NCBI GenBank assembly: GCA_965223035.1
Contig: OZ244980.1
Span: 4,898,001 to 4,962,000 of the forward strand
DNA: 64,000 bases
Direction: 5' to 3'
DNA from: CAMDPA01 sp965223035
GTDB taxonomy: Bacteria > Pseudomonadota > Alphaproteobacteria > Rhizobiales > Hyphomicrobiaceae
Under the pieces are notes generated by a model. It searched no databases, was not told the DNA's origin, and was given only the letters and a program-made list of their open reading frames with translations. A program made the position numbers and the translations under genes. Shown one piece after another: positions 55,385 through 63,999 of this stretch (its first letter is position 1; the number at the start of each line of letters is the position of its first letter).

Positions 55385-56033
55385 ATTCGCCCCTCAACTG
55401 CCTCCGCGGCGGCAAGCCCGTTGCCGTTGGCCGCGGCCGATAGATCTCGTTTTCGCTTCCCTCCGACGACCGCAACAACCATCCCCACGCGGATCAAGTC
55501 GGAGAACTATCAGCTTTCGGATGCATTTGCACCAAACTATAATCAAGCCGCCTTGGCCTGGGAAGATGATCACGGAGCACCCGCACCGGACCGCGCGTAG
55601 TCTGGGTCGCACGCTTGGTTGCGGGCACAGATCGCCAAGGGTTCGTGCTTCCGGGACCGAGACAAAAGGTTAGGCCAGGTCTCCGGACTGACGCTTGGGC
55701 ACCAAGCAGCAGGCGCGGCGCACGCGCGACAGGCGCGTTTCGCCAGCTGTCACAACGCTTTAGCTCAGCTGTGGACGTTAGCTCAACTGTGGACCTTGGA
55801 CGCCGACCAGATGCCACGCCGGGGCCGGCATGGCCGCCACCGCGGTGCAAGAAGGCGAACATGGTTTTTTATCGCGCACGCTGGCACCGGCGCCAACCGT
55901 GCGCAATCCCACGTCGGCAACATGGCGCGACCGTGTCAGCCCGGCAACGGCTGACCCGCCGCCGCTCGATCCGTCGGCCTCAGCTGAGCTACGGCGGTCG
56001 GTGGTGAGGCTTTAGCTAACACCGTTTTTCTTT
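55385..56033. other. Upstream region of the OmpA operon; no gene recognised
   Basis: About 650 bases. Open frames on both strands give Arg/Pro/Gln-rich products without family features or good ribosome-binding sites. A small direct repeat (TAGCTCARCTGTGGAC) lies near 55770-55800. The promoter of the OmpA operon should be at its left end. Confidence 0.5.
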
Positions 56034-56441
56034 TTAGCTGGAACCATCCCGCTTCGCCATCTGGCCACTCACAACACCATGCCATGGGGTGGCCGGGCCG
56101 GTGAGTTGGCCGGCAAGGCCAATTCGCCTTAGGCGGACGCGATCGGGCCTGCCGTAATTGGGACTGAATGGCTCGGTAGGATCGTCGGGCTGTGGGCGGC
56201 GCACCCTGAGCGGCGGCGATTGACTGGGAAGACCGTCGTCCTCGATCGCGGCAGGGTGATGGTCGGGCGGGAGCGGCTTGTGATAGACGACGACGTGAGA
56301 GACGACGGCGGTGGCGGCCTCGGCCTCTTCACGCTCGGCCTGGCTCGTGGCGCAGCCCGTCAGCATAAGGCTTGTCAGACAGCCGATCGAAACCACTGTC
56401 CCGGGGGACGCTCGCGCAACGCCGCGCCACAACAAACACAT
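56034..56441 (-). CDS. Small lipoprotein whose C-terminus is encoded by element B12
   Basis: A 135-residue protein with a type II signal and lipobox (SLMLTGC, Cys near residue 31), then a short mature domain (TSQAEREEAEAATAVVSHVV, VVYHKPLPPDHHP, RRPQPDDPTEPF). The ATG at 56441 has GGAG ~8 bases upstream; a longer frame to 56462 is possible. The last ~37 residues (about DRVRLRRIGLAGQLTGPAT onward) are translated from element B12 (56038-56150), so the reading frame runs through the whole repeat and stops at TAA just beyond it. The ancestral end may have been earlier. The function is unknown; it is Pro/His-rich and probably periplasm-facing. Confidence 0.65.
   Translation of the reverse strand: MCLLWRGVARASPGTVVSIGCLTSLMLTGCATSQAEREEAEAATAVVSHVVVYHKPLPPDHHPAAIEDDGLPSQSPPLRVRRPQPDDPTEPFSPNYGRPDRVRLRRIGLAGQLTGPATPWHGVVSGQMAKRDGSS
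56038..56150. repeat. Palindromic element B, copy B12
   Basis: GGAACCATCCCGCTTCGCC, loop CCATGCCATGGGG, right arm GGTGGCCGGGCCGGTGAG, tail hairpin TTCGCCTTAGGCGGA and an end decayed to GCGATCGGG. It lies inside the 3' part of the lipoprotein reading frame. Confidence 0.85.
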
Positions 56442-56588
56442 CACTTCCGCTCCAACCAACACTGGCTCGCCAACGGCGGCCCAATCGAATTGGAGTGTGT
56501 CCTGAGCAGATTACCAATGTGTTAGCACACGTATCGAAATCGCACGCGGTCGGCCGTGTCCATCACTATATGTGGCGTCGCGAGCGCC

Positions 56589-57122
56589 ATGCTTGACCAC
56601 GACGCAATTCACCGACGCGACGCGCCCGATGTTCAGTTGCGGCCGATGCATGACGACGACTGGCCACAATTGCGCAGCTGGCTCGCTCGCCCCGACATCG
56701 AGCAATGGTGGGGGCCCAGGGCGTCCTCGGAAGCCGCGGTGTTGCTCGCGATGGGCGCCACCCAAGCGATCTGCTGCATGATCGAGGTCGAGCGGCATGC
56801 CGTCGGCTACGGCCAAGCCGTAGACGCCACGCTGTGGGGCGAAGCGCTACCCGATGGCCTCATTCCGGGAACTTGGGACATCGATTTGTTCATCGCATCC
56901 AGGCCCCACCGAAACCGTGGCATCGGCAGTCGCGCGCTCGCCATGCTCCGTGATCAGGTGTTTGCCTCTACGCTGGCGCCGGCCGTCTGCATCTTCGCAT
57001 CCATCAGCAACGAGCGCGCGGTTCGCGCGTATGAAAAAGCGGGATTCCGTTGGCGCAGCGTCGTGCAAAACCGCGCACAGGGACCGGAGTGGTTCATGTT
57101 GGCCGAGCGCCCGGCGCGCTGA
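56589..57122 (+). CDS. GNAT-family N-acetyltransferase
   Basis: A 177-residue acetyltransferase of the aminoglycoside-6'-acetyltransferase/IucB-like size. It starts VQLRPMHDDDWPQLRSWLA, then PDIEQWWGP; acetyl-CoA-binding motif A is DIDLFIASRPHRNRGIGSRA (RxxGxG), and motif B has NERAVRAYEKAGFRWRSVV. It transfers acetyl from acetyl-CoA to an amine; resistance to an aminoglycoside is possible but is only a family suggestion. A GTG at 56556 would add 11 residues. It is divergent from the lipoprotein gene; the two start 147 bases apart. Confidence 0.85.
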   Translation: MLDHDAIHRRDAPDVQLRPMHDDDWPQLRSWLARPDIEQWWGPRASSEAAVLLAMGATQAICCMIEVERHAVGYGQAVDATLWGEALPDGLIPGTWDIDLFIASRPHRNRGIGSRALAMLRDQVFASTLAPAVCIFASISNERAVRAYEKAGFRWRSVVQNRAQGPEWFMLAERPAR

Positions 57123-57276
57123 ACTCGGCCGGTTGACCAGGCAGGACCCGGCCGCAATGCGCCTGACCGACCCGGCTCGGCCTGCCTCCACCGGATGGAC
57201 ATCGGCACGCGCGAGACGACACGATGCCCTCCTGACCCAGTGACGACCGGCTCCAACCCAGATCCTCGATCGCGCG

Positions 57277-57960
57277 TTATATGACGTGCACCTCGATCTC
57301 CCCGACGCCCTCGACGCCGCCTTTGATCACGTCGCCCTTGTTGCAAGGCCCGACGCCCGCCGGGGTTCCAGTCATGATCACGTCACCGGCGGCGACGTTC
57401 CAGAGCTTCGACAGGAACGCGATCTGATTGGGAACATCCCAAATCATCTGCGCGATATCGGCCTCCTGCTTGCGCTCGCCGTTGAGATCGAGCCAGATCT
57501 TGCCGGTCGCCGGGTGACCGATCTTCGCGGCTGGCTGGATCGCCGTGCAGGGTGCGGACTTCTCCACCATCTTGCCCACCTCCCACGGGCGGCCGGTGTT
57601 GCGGGCCTGGCCCTGCAAATCCCGCCGCGTCATGTCGAGGCCAACCGCGTAGCCGAACACGTGGGACAAGGCGTCCTCGGGTCGGATATCGGTGCCGCCC
57701 GACTTCAGAACGACGACCAGCTCCATTTCGTAGTGCACGTTACTGGTCGCCGACGGATACGGAAACTGACCGTCCAGCACGATGTTGTCCGGGCTCTTGG
57801 AGAAGAAGAAGGGCGGCTCCTTGTCGGGATTGCTGCCCATCTCGCGGGCATGCTCCGCATAATTGCGCCCGACGCAGTAGACGCGATGGACCGGGAACAG
57901 CGCGTCGCTGCCGACAATCGGCATGGTGACGGTGGGGTGGGGGTCGAACACGTAGGCCAT
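57277..57960 (-). CDS. Fumarylacetoacetate hydrolase family protein (fumarylpyruvate-hydrolase-like)
   Basis: A 227-residue FAH-fold hydrolase. It starts with FPVHRVYCVGRNYAEHAREM, then PPFFFSKSPDNIV; metal ligands lie in the Glu-x-Glu motif NVHYEMELVVVL and in GYAVGLDMTRRDLQ; the oxyanion-type Lys/Thr region GDVIMTGTPAGVGP follows. The short single-domain form with FFSKSPD is typical of fumarylpyruvate hydrolase in gentisate breakdown and of related acylpyruvases. The ATG at 57960 has AGGAG 9 bases upstream; the frame to 58188 was rejected. It fits the local aromatic-acid catabolic theme, but no gentisate dioxygenase is in the window. Confidence 0.9.
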   Translation of the reverse strand: MAYVFDPHPTVTMPIVGSDALFPVHRVYCVGRNYAEHAREMGSNPDKEPPFFFSKSPDNIVLDGQFPYPSATSNVHYEMELVVVLKSGGTDIRPEDALSHVFGYAVGLDMTRRDLQGQARNTGRPWEVGKMVEKSAPCTAIQPAAKIGHPATGKIWLDLNGERKQEADIAQMIWDVPNQIAFLSKLWNVAAGDVIMTGTPAGVGPCNKGDVIKGGVEGVGEIEVHVI

Positions 57961-58289
57961 GGTCCATCTCCTGATCGATTGAAAACGCATCGCGGCCGTT
58001 GCTAGAACAACATCGTCGCCGATGGAAGCCGTCCGCGATCGATGCCGAGCCGGAGCGAACCGTCTGACCGCATTTTGGACCCCGCTGTGCACCGCGCTAT
58101 TGTCTTGCGCCAGATCCGCGGGCCGAACCGGCGCGAAGGGTCCGTTCACCAACGCACCAAGCCAGTGCGCCGAAACTGAGAGAAGCACCTGGTGCTCGTT
58201 TCGGCAAAGCGTAATACCGGGTGCGACACCGTCGCCCGGGGGCCGGGTCTGTGCGCCGAGACCCGGTGTGGTTTAGATCCCGGCGTCGT

Positions 58290-58405
58290 CTAATCCGTGT
58301 CCGCCTCAGGCGGATGCCTTGCCGGACTGCTCCGTCAACCGGCCATCCAATGGCACGCTTGTGTGGGTGGCCGGGCGGGGTGCGGGAGTGTTCCAGCGAA
58401 CTCTG
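58290..58405. repeat. Palindromic element B, copy B13
   Basis: A chimeric copy: it begins with an inverted tail (GTCCGCCTCAGGCGGATGCC), then loop ATGGCACGCTTGTGTGGG and GTGGCCGGGCGGGGTGCGGG, ending in the tail-less form TTCCAGCGAAC. It abuts A11. Confidence 0.8.
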
Positions 58406-58472
58406 CTAGATCATCTTTGCGCCTTGAATCGGAACCGCAAAGCCGGTTCCGATTAAAGGCAGGTTGCTCTAG
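58406..58472. repeat. Palindromic element A, copy A11 (inverted hybrid)
   Basis: Bounded by CTAG at 58406-58409 and 58469-58472. It reads CTAGATCATCTTTGCGCC, GAATCGGAACCGC...GCGGTTCC inverted core, then the hairpin 1 end AAAGGCAGGTTGCTCTAG. It is the mirror image of hybrid A2. Confidence 0.88.
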
Positions 58473-58507
58473 GCTCTTGATAGCTGCGAACAGGAAGGAC
58501 AGTGCGC

Positions 58508-59728
58508 ATGGTCGTCAAAGCTGGCCGCGAGTTCTTGGCCATCCCCGGCCCAACGACGATGCCGGACGAGGTGCTGCGCGCCATGCACCGGCCGGCGATC
58601 GACATCTATGCCGGCGACCTGCTGCGCACCACCGACAGCTTACTCGCCGACCTCAGCCGCGTGTTTCAGACTAAGGGTCAATCCTACATCTACATCGCCA
58701 ACGGACATGGCGCTTGGGAGGCGGCGCTCACCAATGTGTTGTCGAAGGGCGACAAGGTGTTGGTGCTGGAGAGCGGTCGCTTCGCCGTCGGCTGGGGTGA
58801 CCAGGCCAAGCGCCTGGGCGCGGAGGTCGAGGTGCTGCCGGGTCACCTGACGCGCGCGGTGCGCCCGGCAGAGGTTGCCGAGCGGTTGGCGGCGGACCGC
58901 GAACGCACGATCAAGGCGATCTTAGTGGCGCACATCGATACCGCTTCAGGCGTTATCAACGACATCGAGGCGATCGGGCGGGCCATCAGGTCGACGGGTC
59001 ATGATGCTCTCTTTATGGTCGACGCGGTGGCCTCGCTGGGCTGTGTCCCGTTCCGGATGGACGCCTGGGGGATCGATCTTGCGATGTCAGCCGCGCAGAA
59101 GGGCTTGATGACGCCGCCGGGCCTAGCTTTCGTTGCCGTCGGCCCGCGCGCGCGGCAGGCCCATGCCCGCGCCGATCTGCGTACGCCTTATTGGGATTGG
59201 ACCGCCCGAGACGGGCAGGAGCATTACCGCAAGTACGCCGGCACGCCGCCGGAGCACCTGATGTTCGGCCTGCGCCAAGCGCTCGATCTGTTGCTGGCCG
59301 AAGGGCTCGACAATGTCCATCGCCGGCACCGTTTGCTGGGCGCAGCCGTGCGTCGCGCCGTCGCCGTCTGGGCCGAAGGCGGCGTGTTGGACTTCAACAT
59401 CGCGGCACCGGCGGAGCGTTCCGACACGGTCACCACCATCGTGATGCGTGACGGGCGCGATCCCCAGCCGTTGTTAGAGTTCGCCCGCGACACCTGCGGC
59501 GTCGTGCTCGGCATCGCGATCGGCGAATTGCACGGCAACGCGTTCCGCATCGCGCACATGGGCCATATCAACGCGCCGATGGTACTTGGCACTTTGAGCG
59601 TGGTGGAGGTTGGCCTGGCCGCGCTCGGCATCGCCCACGGTAGCGGTGGCGTGCAAGCCGCGATCGACGGCCTGGCGGACGACCTCAATGCGATCAACCA
59701 CCTGTCGAAGACCGCTCAAGGAAAATAA
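58508..59728 (+). CDS. Class V aminotransferase (serine-glyoxylate aminotransferase-like)
   Basis: A 406-residue PLP enzyme. The start FLAIPGPTTMPDEVLRAM with the IDIYAGDL step is typical of the serine/alanine-glyoxylate group; NGHGAWEAALTNVL and VDAVASLGCVPFRMDAWGID precede the PLP lysine in SAAQKGLMTPPGLAF (~200). It moves the amino group of serine, alanine or similar to glyoxylate or pyruvate. The ATG at 58508 is 8 bases after AGGAAGGA. The 3' end overlaps the convergent SDR gene by 13 bases. Elements B13 and A11 lie in its divergent promoter region with the FAA hydrolase. Confidence 0.9.
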   Translation: MVVKAGREFLAIPGPTTMPDEVLRAMHRPAIDIYAGDLLRTTDSLLADLSRVFQTKGQSYIYIANGHGAWEAALTNVLSKGDKVLVLESGRFAVGWGDQAKRLGAEVEVLPGHLTRAVRPAEVAERLAADRERTIKAILVAHIDTASGVINDIEAIGRAIRSTGHDALFMVDAVASLGCVPFRMDAWGIDLAMSAAQKGLMTPPGLAFVAVGPRARQAHARADLRTPYWDWTARDGQEHYRKYAGTPPEHLMFGLRQALDLLLAEGLDNVHRRHRLLGAAVRRAVAVWAEGGVLDFNIAAPAERSDTVTTIVMRDGRDPQPLLEFARDTCGVVLGIAIGELHGNAFRIAHMGHINAPMVLGTLSVVEVGLAALGIAHGSGGVQAAIDGLADDLNAINHLSKTAQGK

Positions 59729-60483
59729 AGTCCGCCGCTGACATGCACGGTCTGCCCGGTCATGAAGCGCGCGCGCGGTTGACACATCATGCGCACCACG
59801 AACGCCGCTTCCTCGATCGCCCCGTCGCGACCGAGCAACACGTCCTTGGTTCGGATCGGCGAGGCCCCGGCAGTGGCCGAACGCTTGCCGCCGATCTTAC
59901 CGGGTGCAACGCAATTGACCGTGATATTGCGGTCGGCGAACTCGACGGCGAGCGCCTTGGTCAGCCCCACCAGGGCGGCCTTGGACGCAGCGACATGGGC
60001 CCGGTTGCGCGTTCCTGTATGCGCGGTCGAACCGCCGATGTTGACGATCGTGCCCCCGCCGCGCGCCAGCATTGATGGCAGAACCGCGCGCGTGATCAGG
60101 AACACGCCGTCGAGGTTGACGCCCATCACCCGGCGCCAATCCTCCAAACCGACCTTGAGAAACGGCGACTGCTTCCTGATCGCGGCATTGTTGACCAGGA
60201 TGTCGATGCCGCCGAACTGACGCGCCGCCTCTTTGACCGCGGCCTCGACGGCGGTCTCCTCGGTGATGTCCATCAACAATGCCAAGGCGCGACCGCCTTC
60301 CGCGTGGATCTCGCCGGCCACCGCAGCGATCTCATCGCGGGCGGTGCGGGCCGTGATCACCACGGCCGCGCCGTCCCGAGCCAGACCGAGCGCCGTGGCT
60401 CGGCCGATGCGCCGCGAGGCCCCGGTGATGAATGCGACCTTGCCGGCAAGCGGCGCGTCGGAAGCGTCGGAAGCGTCGGACAT
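59716..60483 (-). CDS. Short-chain dehydrogenase-like protein with His-Val in place of the catalytic Tyr
   Basis: A 255-residue SDR-fold protein. The NAD(P) motif is TGASRRIGRA (~17-26) and the NNAA motif DILVNNAAI is normal. In the active site the expected YxxxK reads V-A-A-S-K preceded by His (NRAHVAASK); the Ser region is IVNIGGSTAH. The C-terminus is FMTGQTVHVSGGLYFP. The pattern is shared with the SDR at 28026-28796, so it is a subgroup feature rather than a mutation. The start at 60483 has GGGAGGA 7 bases upstream. The first residues hold an Ala-Ser-Asp triplet repeat (SDASDASDA). The 3' end overlaps the aminotransferase gene by 13 bases. Confidence 0.87.
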   Translation of the reverse strand: MSDASDASDAPLAGKVAFITGASRRIGRATALGLARDGAAVVITARTARDEIAAVAGEIHAEGGRALALLMDITEETAVEAAVKEAARQFGGIDILVNNAAIRKQSPFLKVGLEDWRRVMGVNLDGVFLITRAVLPSMLARGGGTIVNIGGSTAHTGTRNRAHVAASKAALVGLTKALAVEFADRNITVNCVAPGKIGGKRSATAGASPIRTKDVLLGRDGAIEEAAFVVRMMCQPRARFMTGQTVHVSGGLYFP

Positions 60484-60596
60484 GGGTCGATCCTCCCACG
60501 AGCGGTTGACATTGATGAGGTGCCTGGATCTGCTTTGGGCGGCAACCACCAGCCCGTCAATCCAACGCACCATCTTTCCAGAGCCTCGAGGCGTTT

Positions 60597-61355
60597 ATGG
60601 TCCAGTCAATGCTTGGCGACGTCCAGCCCCTTGCCGCCATTTTGTTGCTCGTCGCGGCATTTGTCGCCGCCCTGGTGGGGGGGATGAGCGGGTTCGGATC
60701 GGGCCTGATCCTGGCGATCTGCATCACCCCGATCGTCGGCGCCAAGGCGGTGATCCCCGTGCTGTCGGTGCTCATGGCGTTCACCAACGCCAGCCGCGTT
60801 TGGTTCTTTCGCCAGGGCCTCGACTGGCGAGCCGTGGCGTTGATGACGCTGCCGGCGCTGCCGGCGACGGTGTTTGGCACCCAGCTGCACGTCGCCATCG
60901 ATGCCGCTCGGTTCCAAGTGCTCCTGGGTCTGATCCTGATTTTGGCGATCCCTGCGCGCCGCTGGCTGGAGGGCCGCCAGGTCAAGCCGGGGCCGCTGTT
61001 TTTGATGGCGTTTGGCTTCACGTTCGGCTTCGTCTCCTGCCTGATGGTCGGCACCGGCATGCTGATGATCCCGGTGCTGCTTGGAACCGGTCTCACCGGT
61101 GGCGCGCTGCTTGGAACCGACGCGGCCGCGGCGATGATTGTCAGCCTGGCCCGCGCCATCTCGTTCGGCAGGCTCGAAGCGCTCACCGTGCCGCTGTTCG
61201 CGCTGGCCGCAGCGATGGGCCTGATGACGATACCCGGGACTTGGTGTGCACGGTTCATCATACAGCGGACCGACGTGCGCATCCACACGCTGGCGATCGA
61301 AGCGCTGATCATCATCGGCGGCACCAGTATGATCGGTGGCGCCCTATGGGGCTGA
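60597..61355 (+). CDS. TauE/SafE (TSUP) family permease, probable sulfite or organosulfonate exporter
   Basis: A 252-residue protein with about 7-8 helices. It opens with the N-terminal TSUP helix and GGMSGFGSGLILAI motif, and the second half repeats the pattern (LMVGTGMLMIPVLLGTGLTG). TSUP members export sulfite, sulfoacetate or similar anions formed during sulfonate breakdown. This agrees with TauD at 11.3 kb and the TauABC-like transporter at 32-36 kb, but the genes are far apart, so co-function is inference. GAGGCG lies ~7 bases upstream of the ATG. The next unit on the opposite strand is the second UbiD gene, with nested repeats between. Confidence 0.88.
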   Translation: MVQSMLGDVQPLAAILLLVAAFVAALVGGMSGFGSGLILAICITPIVGAKAVIPVLSVLMAFTNASRVWFFRQGLDWRAVALMTLPALPATVFGTQLHVAIDAARFQVLLGLILILAIPARRWLEGRQVKPGPLFLMAFGFTFGFVSCLMVGTGMLMIPVLLGTGLTGGALLGTDAAAAMIVSLARAISFGRLEALTVPLFALAAAMGLMTIPGTWCARFIIQRTDVRIHTLAIEALIIIGGTSMIGGALWG

Positions 61356-61398
61356 GGTGTCCTGGCACGACCCCTGAGCGCGTGCGCTTGGGTGTGCG

Positions 61399-61689
61399 CT
61401 GGAACCATCCCGCTACCCACCCGGCCACGCTAGAGCAACCTGCCTTTGATCGGAATCGGAACGATCCCGATTAACGGCAGAAAGTTGCTCTACACTTTGC
61501 CTGTCCTACCGGCTAGCGCCTGATTGAGGACTCTTTCAGAGCGATCATCTTTGCGCCTCAAATCCGAACCGGCGCAATTGGAACCGGCGTTGCGGTTCCG
61601 ATTTCAGGCGCGATGATCTATGCACGCTTGCGTGGGTAGCCGAGCGAGGGAGCGGGCCGGCAAAGCACATCCGCCTTAGGCGGACATGA
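61399..61689. repeat. Palindromic element B, copy B14, interrupted by element A12
   Basis: The left part (61399-61429, GGAACCATCCCGCTACCCAC...CCGGCCAC) and right part (61622-61689, TGCACGCTTGCGTGGGTAGC...TCCGCCTTAGGCGGACATGA) together equal one B element; A12 occupies the loop between them. The terminal GATCTAG has become GATCTGG and passes into a GATCTG microsatellite. Confidence 0.88.
61430..61621. repeat. Palindromic element A, copy A12 (full length, expanded, inside B14)
   Basis: Left CTAG at 61430-61433, hairpin 1 with AGAGCAACCTGCCTTTGATC, a ~45-base extra spacer after the linker (GCCTGTCCTACCGGCTAGCG...), hairpin 2 with a duplicated GAACCGGCGC piece, and the right end GATGATCTA without the final G. 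Confidence 0.9.
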
Positions 61690-61757
61690 TCTGGATCTGG
61701 ATCTGGATCTGGATCTGGATCTGGATCTGGATCTGGATCTGGATCTGGATCTGGATC
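61688..61757. repeat. Hexanucleotide microsatellite (GATCTG)n
   Basis: About 11.7 perfect units over 70 bases. It starts at the end of element B14 and runs into the stop codon of the minus-strand UbiD gene (TGA at 61756-61758). Confidence 0.97.
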
Positions 61758-63420
61758 AGCCGCCGTCTCCGCTCTCGCGCATTTTCTTGAGCCGGCCGAT
61801 CTCGGTATTCATCTCCACGTCGTTGCGGCGCTGCTGAGCGATGATGTCGCCGGTGGTCCAGTAGTCGCCTTTGACCGCGCGCGCCGCCTGCACCTCGAAC
61901 TCCTCGGTCCAGTCGCCCAGCGAATAACCGTACCATGGCGTCTGCGGTTTTAGCTCGGGCAAACCCAGCTCTTCCCAGATCGCCTTCGCGCGTTCCATGT
62001 ATTCCTGCTTCGGCAACGAGATCGGCGGAAAGTCCTCCTTCAGCGTGGCGTCAAAGCACACCGAGGCGTCGATGCCGTCGTTACGTCGACTGCGTGGGCC
62101 ATGCCCCTGATCGCGATGCTTGAGAATCTGCACATCCAGCACGGGGTTGCAGCGGTAGGCCATCGCCCACCACACCGCATCCATGTTGGCGGGGTCGATG
62201 TCGTCATTGATGGCGATAACGAACTTGCCCAAGGCGCGGTTCTGACCAACCAGCCCATAGATCGCCCGCCACACCTCCACCGAGGGCGTATCGCGCTCGA
62301 TCACCAACACCACGACCTTGCGCAGGTTGGTCAGCGGCTCGTGCAGGAACACGCGTTGAACACACCTCAGCCCAAGCCCATTGCGCAAGGCATTGAGGAG
62401 CATCGGCTCCATGCCGACCTTCTTGATCAGGCTCGATTCGGACGGTGTCACCTGCGAGATGATCGAGGTGAGGATGGCGTTGTTCTTGCGCGTGATGCAG
62501 GTCACGTCCATCAACGCGTTGTATTCTTGCAGGTTGACGTGGCCGTGACTTTCGCCGAACGGCGCTTCCGGCTCGAGCCATTCGGTGTCGATGTAGCCCT
62601 CGATCACGATCTCCGCCTCCGCCGGCACCAGAAGGTCGACGGTTTTGGCCTTGACCACGTTGATCGGCGCCCCCACCAAACCACCGGCGACCGACAGTTC
62701 GTCGACGTGTTCTGGTAACTTTTGGTTGGAGGTGAAGGTGATGGCCGGCGGCGCGCCGAGCACCACCGCTGCCGGCATCTTCTTGCCCATCTTCTTATAT
62801 TTGAGCCAGTGCGTGTAGATCCCGGGTCGCAGCTCCAGCGACGGGTTCATCCCGATCCGCCGCCGCGTCTTGATCTGCCCGCGATAGTTGCCGAGGTTTT
62901 GAACGCCGGTCTCGGGATCCTTGGTGATGTATTGCGATAACGTCGTATAGGGCGCGTTGTCCCAGCCCGGCGTCGAGATCGGGACCGGGATTTGGTCCAG
63001 ACCGTTGCCGTCCTTGTCGAGATCAGCCCCCTCGATCACGATTTCCTGGCACGGCGCCGCCTCGACCAGATTGGGTGCTATCGGGTTGGCCTCCGCCCGG
63101 TTCCAGGTCTCGGCGATCTTGTCCAACGGACAGCCCAGACCAATCCGATAGATTTCCCGACTGGCAGCGAGGCAACCGACGACGACCGGAATATCGTACA
63201 CCTTTCCCTTGGGATCGGTCACGTTGGTGAACAAAAACGCCTTTCGCTCATGCTCTGGAAAGCCACCGCGGAACTGCCAGCGCACCAAGGGGTGCATCTC
63301 GGTGTCCTTGCAGATCGGCCGGTCAACCTCCACCAACACGCCAGCGCGGCGCAACGCATCGATGTGATCGTGCAGGTCAGGGTAGGCGCGCTCAGGCGTG
63401 ACCGATGGGGATTTGGCCAT
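61756..63420 (-). CDS. UbiD-family (prenylated-FMN) decarboxylase, second paralogue
   Basis: A 554-residue UbiD-family protein. It has FLFTNVTDPKG and VVVGCLAASREIYRIGLG at the N-terminal side, the core VVLGAPPAITFTSNQKLP and LVPAEAEIVIEGYID, the catalytic Glu motif EAPFGESHGHVN, and an Asp-rich end (VIAINDDIDPANMDAVWWAM). It differs strongly from the UbiD at 16.8 kb, so the two are not a recent duplication. It should decarboxylate an aromatic or unsaturated acid with prFMN; the substrate is unknown. The ATG at 63420 starts the family-like region; the frame back to 63552 enters element A13. An acyl-CoA ligase gene on the same strand lies upstream. Confidence 0.9.
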   Translation of the reverse strand: MAKSPSVTPERAYPDLHDHIDALRRAGVLVEVDRPICKDTEMHPLVRWQFRGGFPEHERKAFLFTNVTDPKGKVYDIPVVVGCLAASREIYRIGLGCPLDKIAETWNRAEANPIAPNLVEAAPCQEIVIEGADLDKDGNGLDQIPVPISTPGWDNAPYTTLSQYITKDPETGVQNLGNYRGQIKTRRRIGMNPSLELRPGIYTHWLKYKKMGKKMPAAVVLGAPPAITFTSNQKLPEHVDELSVAGGLVGAPINVVKAKTVDLLVPAEAEIVIEGYIDTEWLEPEAPFGESHGHVNLQEYNALMDVTCITRKNNAILTSIISQVTPSESSLIKKVGMEPMLLNALRNGLGLRCVQRVFLHEPLTNLRKVVVLVIERDTPSVEVWRAIYGLVGQNRALGKFVIAINDDIDPANMDAVWWAMAYRCNPVLDVQILKHRDQGHGPRSRRNDGIDASVCFDATLKEDFPPISLPKQEYMERAKAIWEELGLPELKPQTPWYGYSLGDWTEEFEVQAARAVKGDYWTTGDIIAQQRRNDVEMNTEIGRLKKMRESGDGG

Positions 63421-63500
63421 GGACGGCGACCTCGCTTTCAAACGATGGGATAAGGGAAACAATGACCGCGTGATAGATGACCACCCGCGCCGGCACTGCG

Positions 63501-63577
63501 CTAGATCATCGCGGCTTAAATCGGAACCGCAAAGCCGGTTCCAATTCAACACACGATGATCGCTGTTAAAGTTCTAG
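63501..63577. repeat. Palindromic element A, copy A13 (inverted, hairpin 1 deleted)
   Basis: Starts CTAGATCATCGCGGCTTAAA, has hairpin 2 (AATCGGAACCGC...GGTTCCAATT), then GATGATCGCTGTTAAAGT (inverted linker), and ends TCTAG at 63577. The CTAG at 63574-63577 gives the stop codon of the acyl-CoA ligase gene. Confidence 0.87.
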
Positions 63578-63999
63578 CCCTCCGCTTGGCGCGCCACCCA
63601 GTCGGATTTGAGTTTGTCGCGCAAAACCTTGCCGCGGTCGGATTTCGGCAGCTCAGTGACGATCATGACCTGTTTTGGGACCTTGGCCTGCGCAAGATGT
63701 TGTTGACAGTGATCGACCACAGCGGCCTCGGTCAGCGTCACGCCCGGCTTGGCGATCACATAGGCCACCACTTCCTCGCCGTAGATCTTGTCCGGCACGC
63801 CGACCGCGGCCGCATCGAACACGCCGGGGTGTTTCAACATGACGGCATCGACCTCGAGCGGTGCAATGTTCATGCCGCCACGGATGATCAAGTCCTTGGT
63901 ACGCCCGGTGACCCGTACAAAGCCATCGGAGTCCATCATCGCCAGATCGCCGGTTTTGATGCGGTTGCCGCGCACCGGGTCGATGCTGCCGGTCTCAGT
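63574..63999 (-). CDS. AMP-dependent acyl-CoA synthetase/ligase, C-terminal part
   Basis: The gene continues beyond the window. The ~140 visible residues are the C-terminal domain of an ANL-family adenylating enzyme: TGDLAMMDSDGFVRVTGRTK (the A7/A8 region with the hinge Asp) then DLIIRGGMNIAPLEVDAVML, AAVGVPDKIYGEEVVAYVI, and PKSDRGKVLRDKL holding the catalytic lysine of the A10 motif. It activates a carboxylic acid as acyl-AMP and then as CoA thioester; the substrate pocket is outside the window. The gene lies upstream of the second UbiD on the same strand, with element A13 between. The stop TAG sits in that element's CTAG. Confidence 0.9.
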   Translation of the reverse strand, partial: TETGSIDPVRGNRIKTGDLAMMDSDGFVRVTGRTKDLIIRGGMNIAPLEVDAVMLKHPGVFDAAAVGVPDKIYGEEVVAYVIAKPGVTLTEAAVVDHCQQHLAQAKVPKQVMIVTELPKSDRGKVLRDKLKSDWVARQAEG

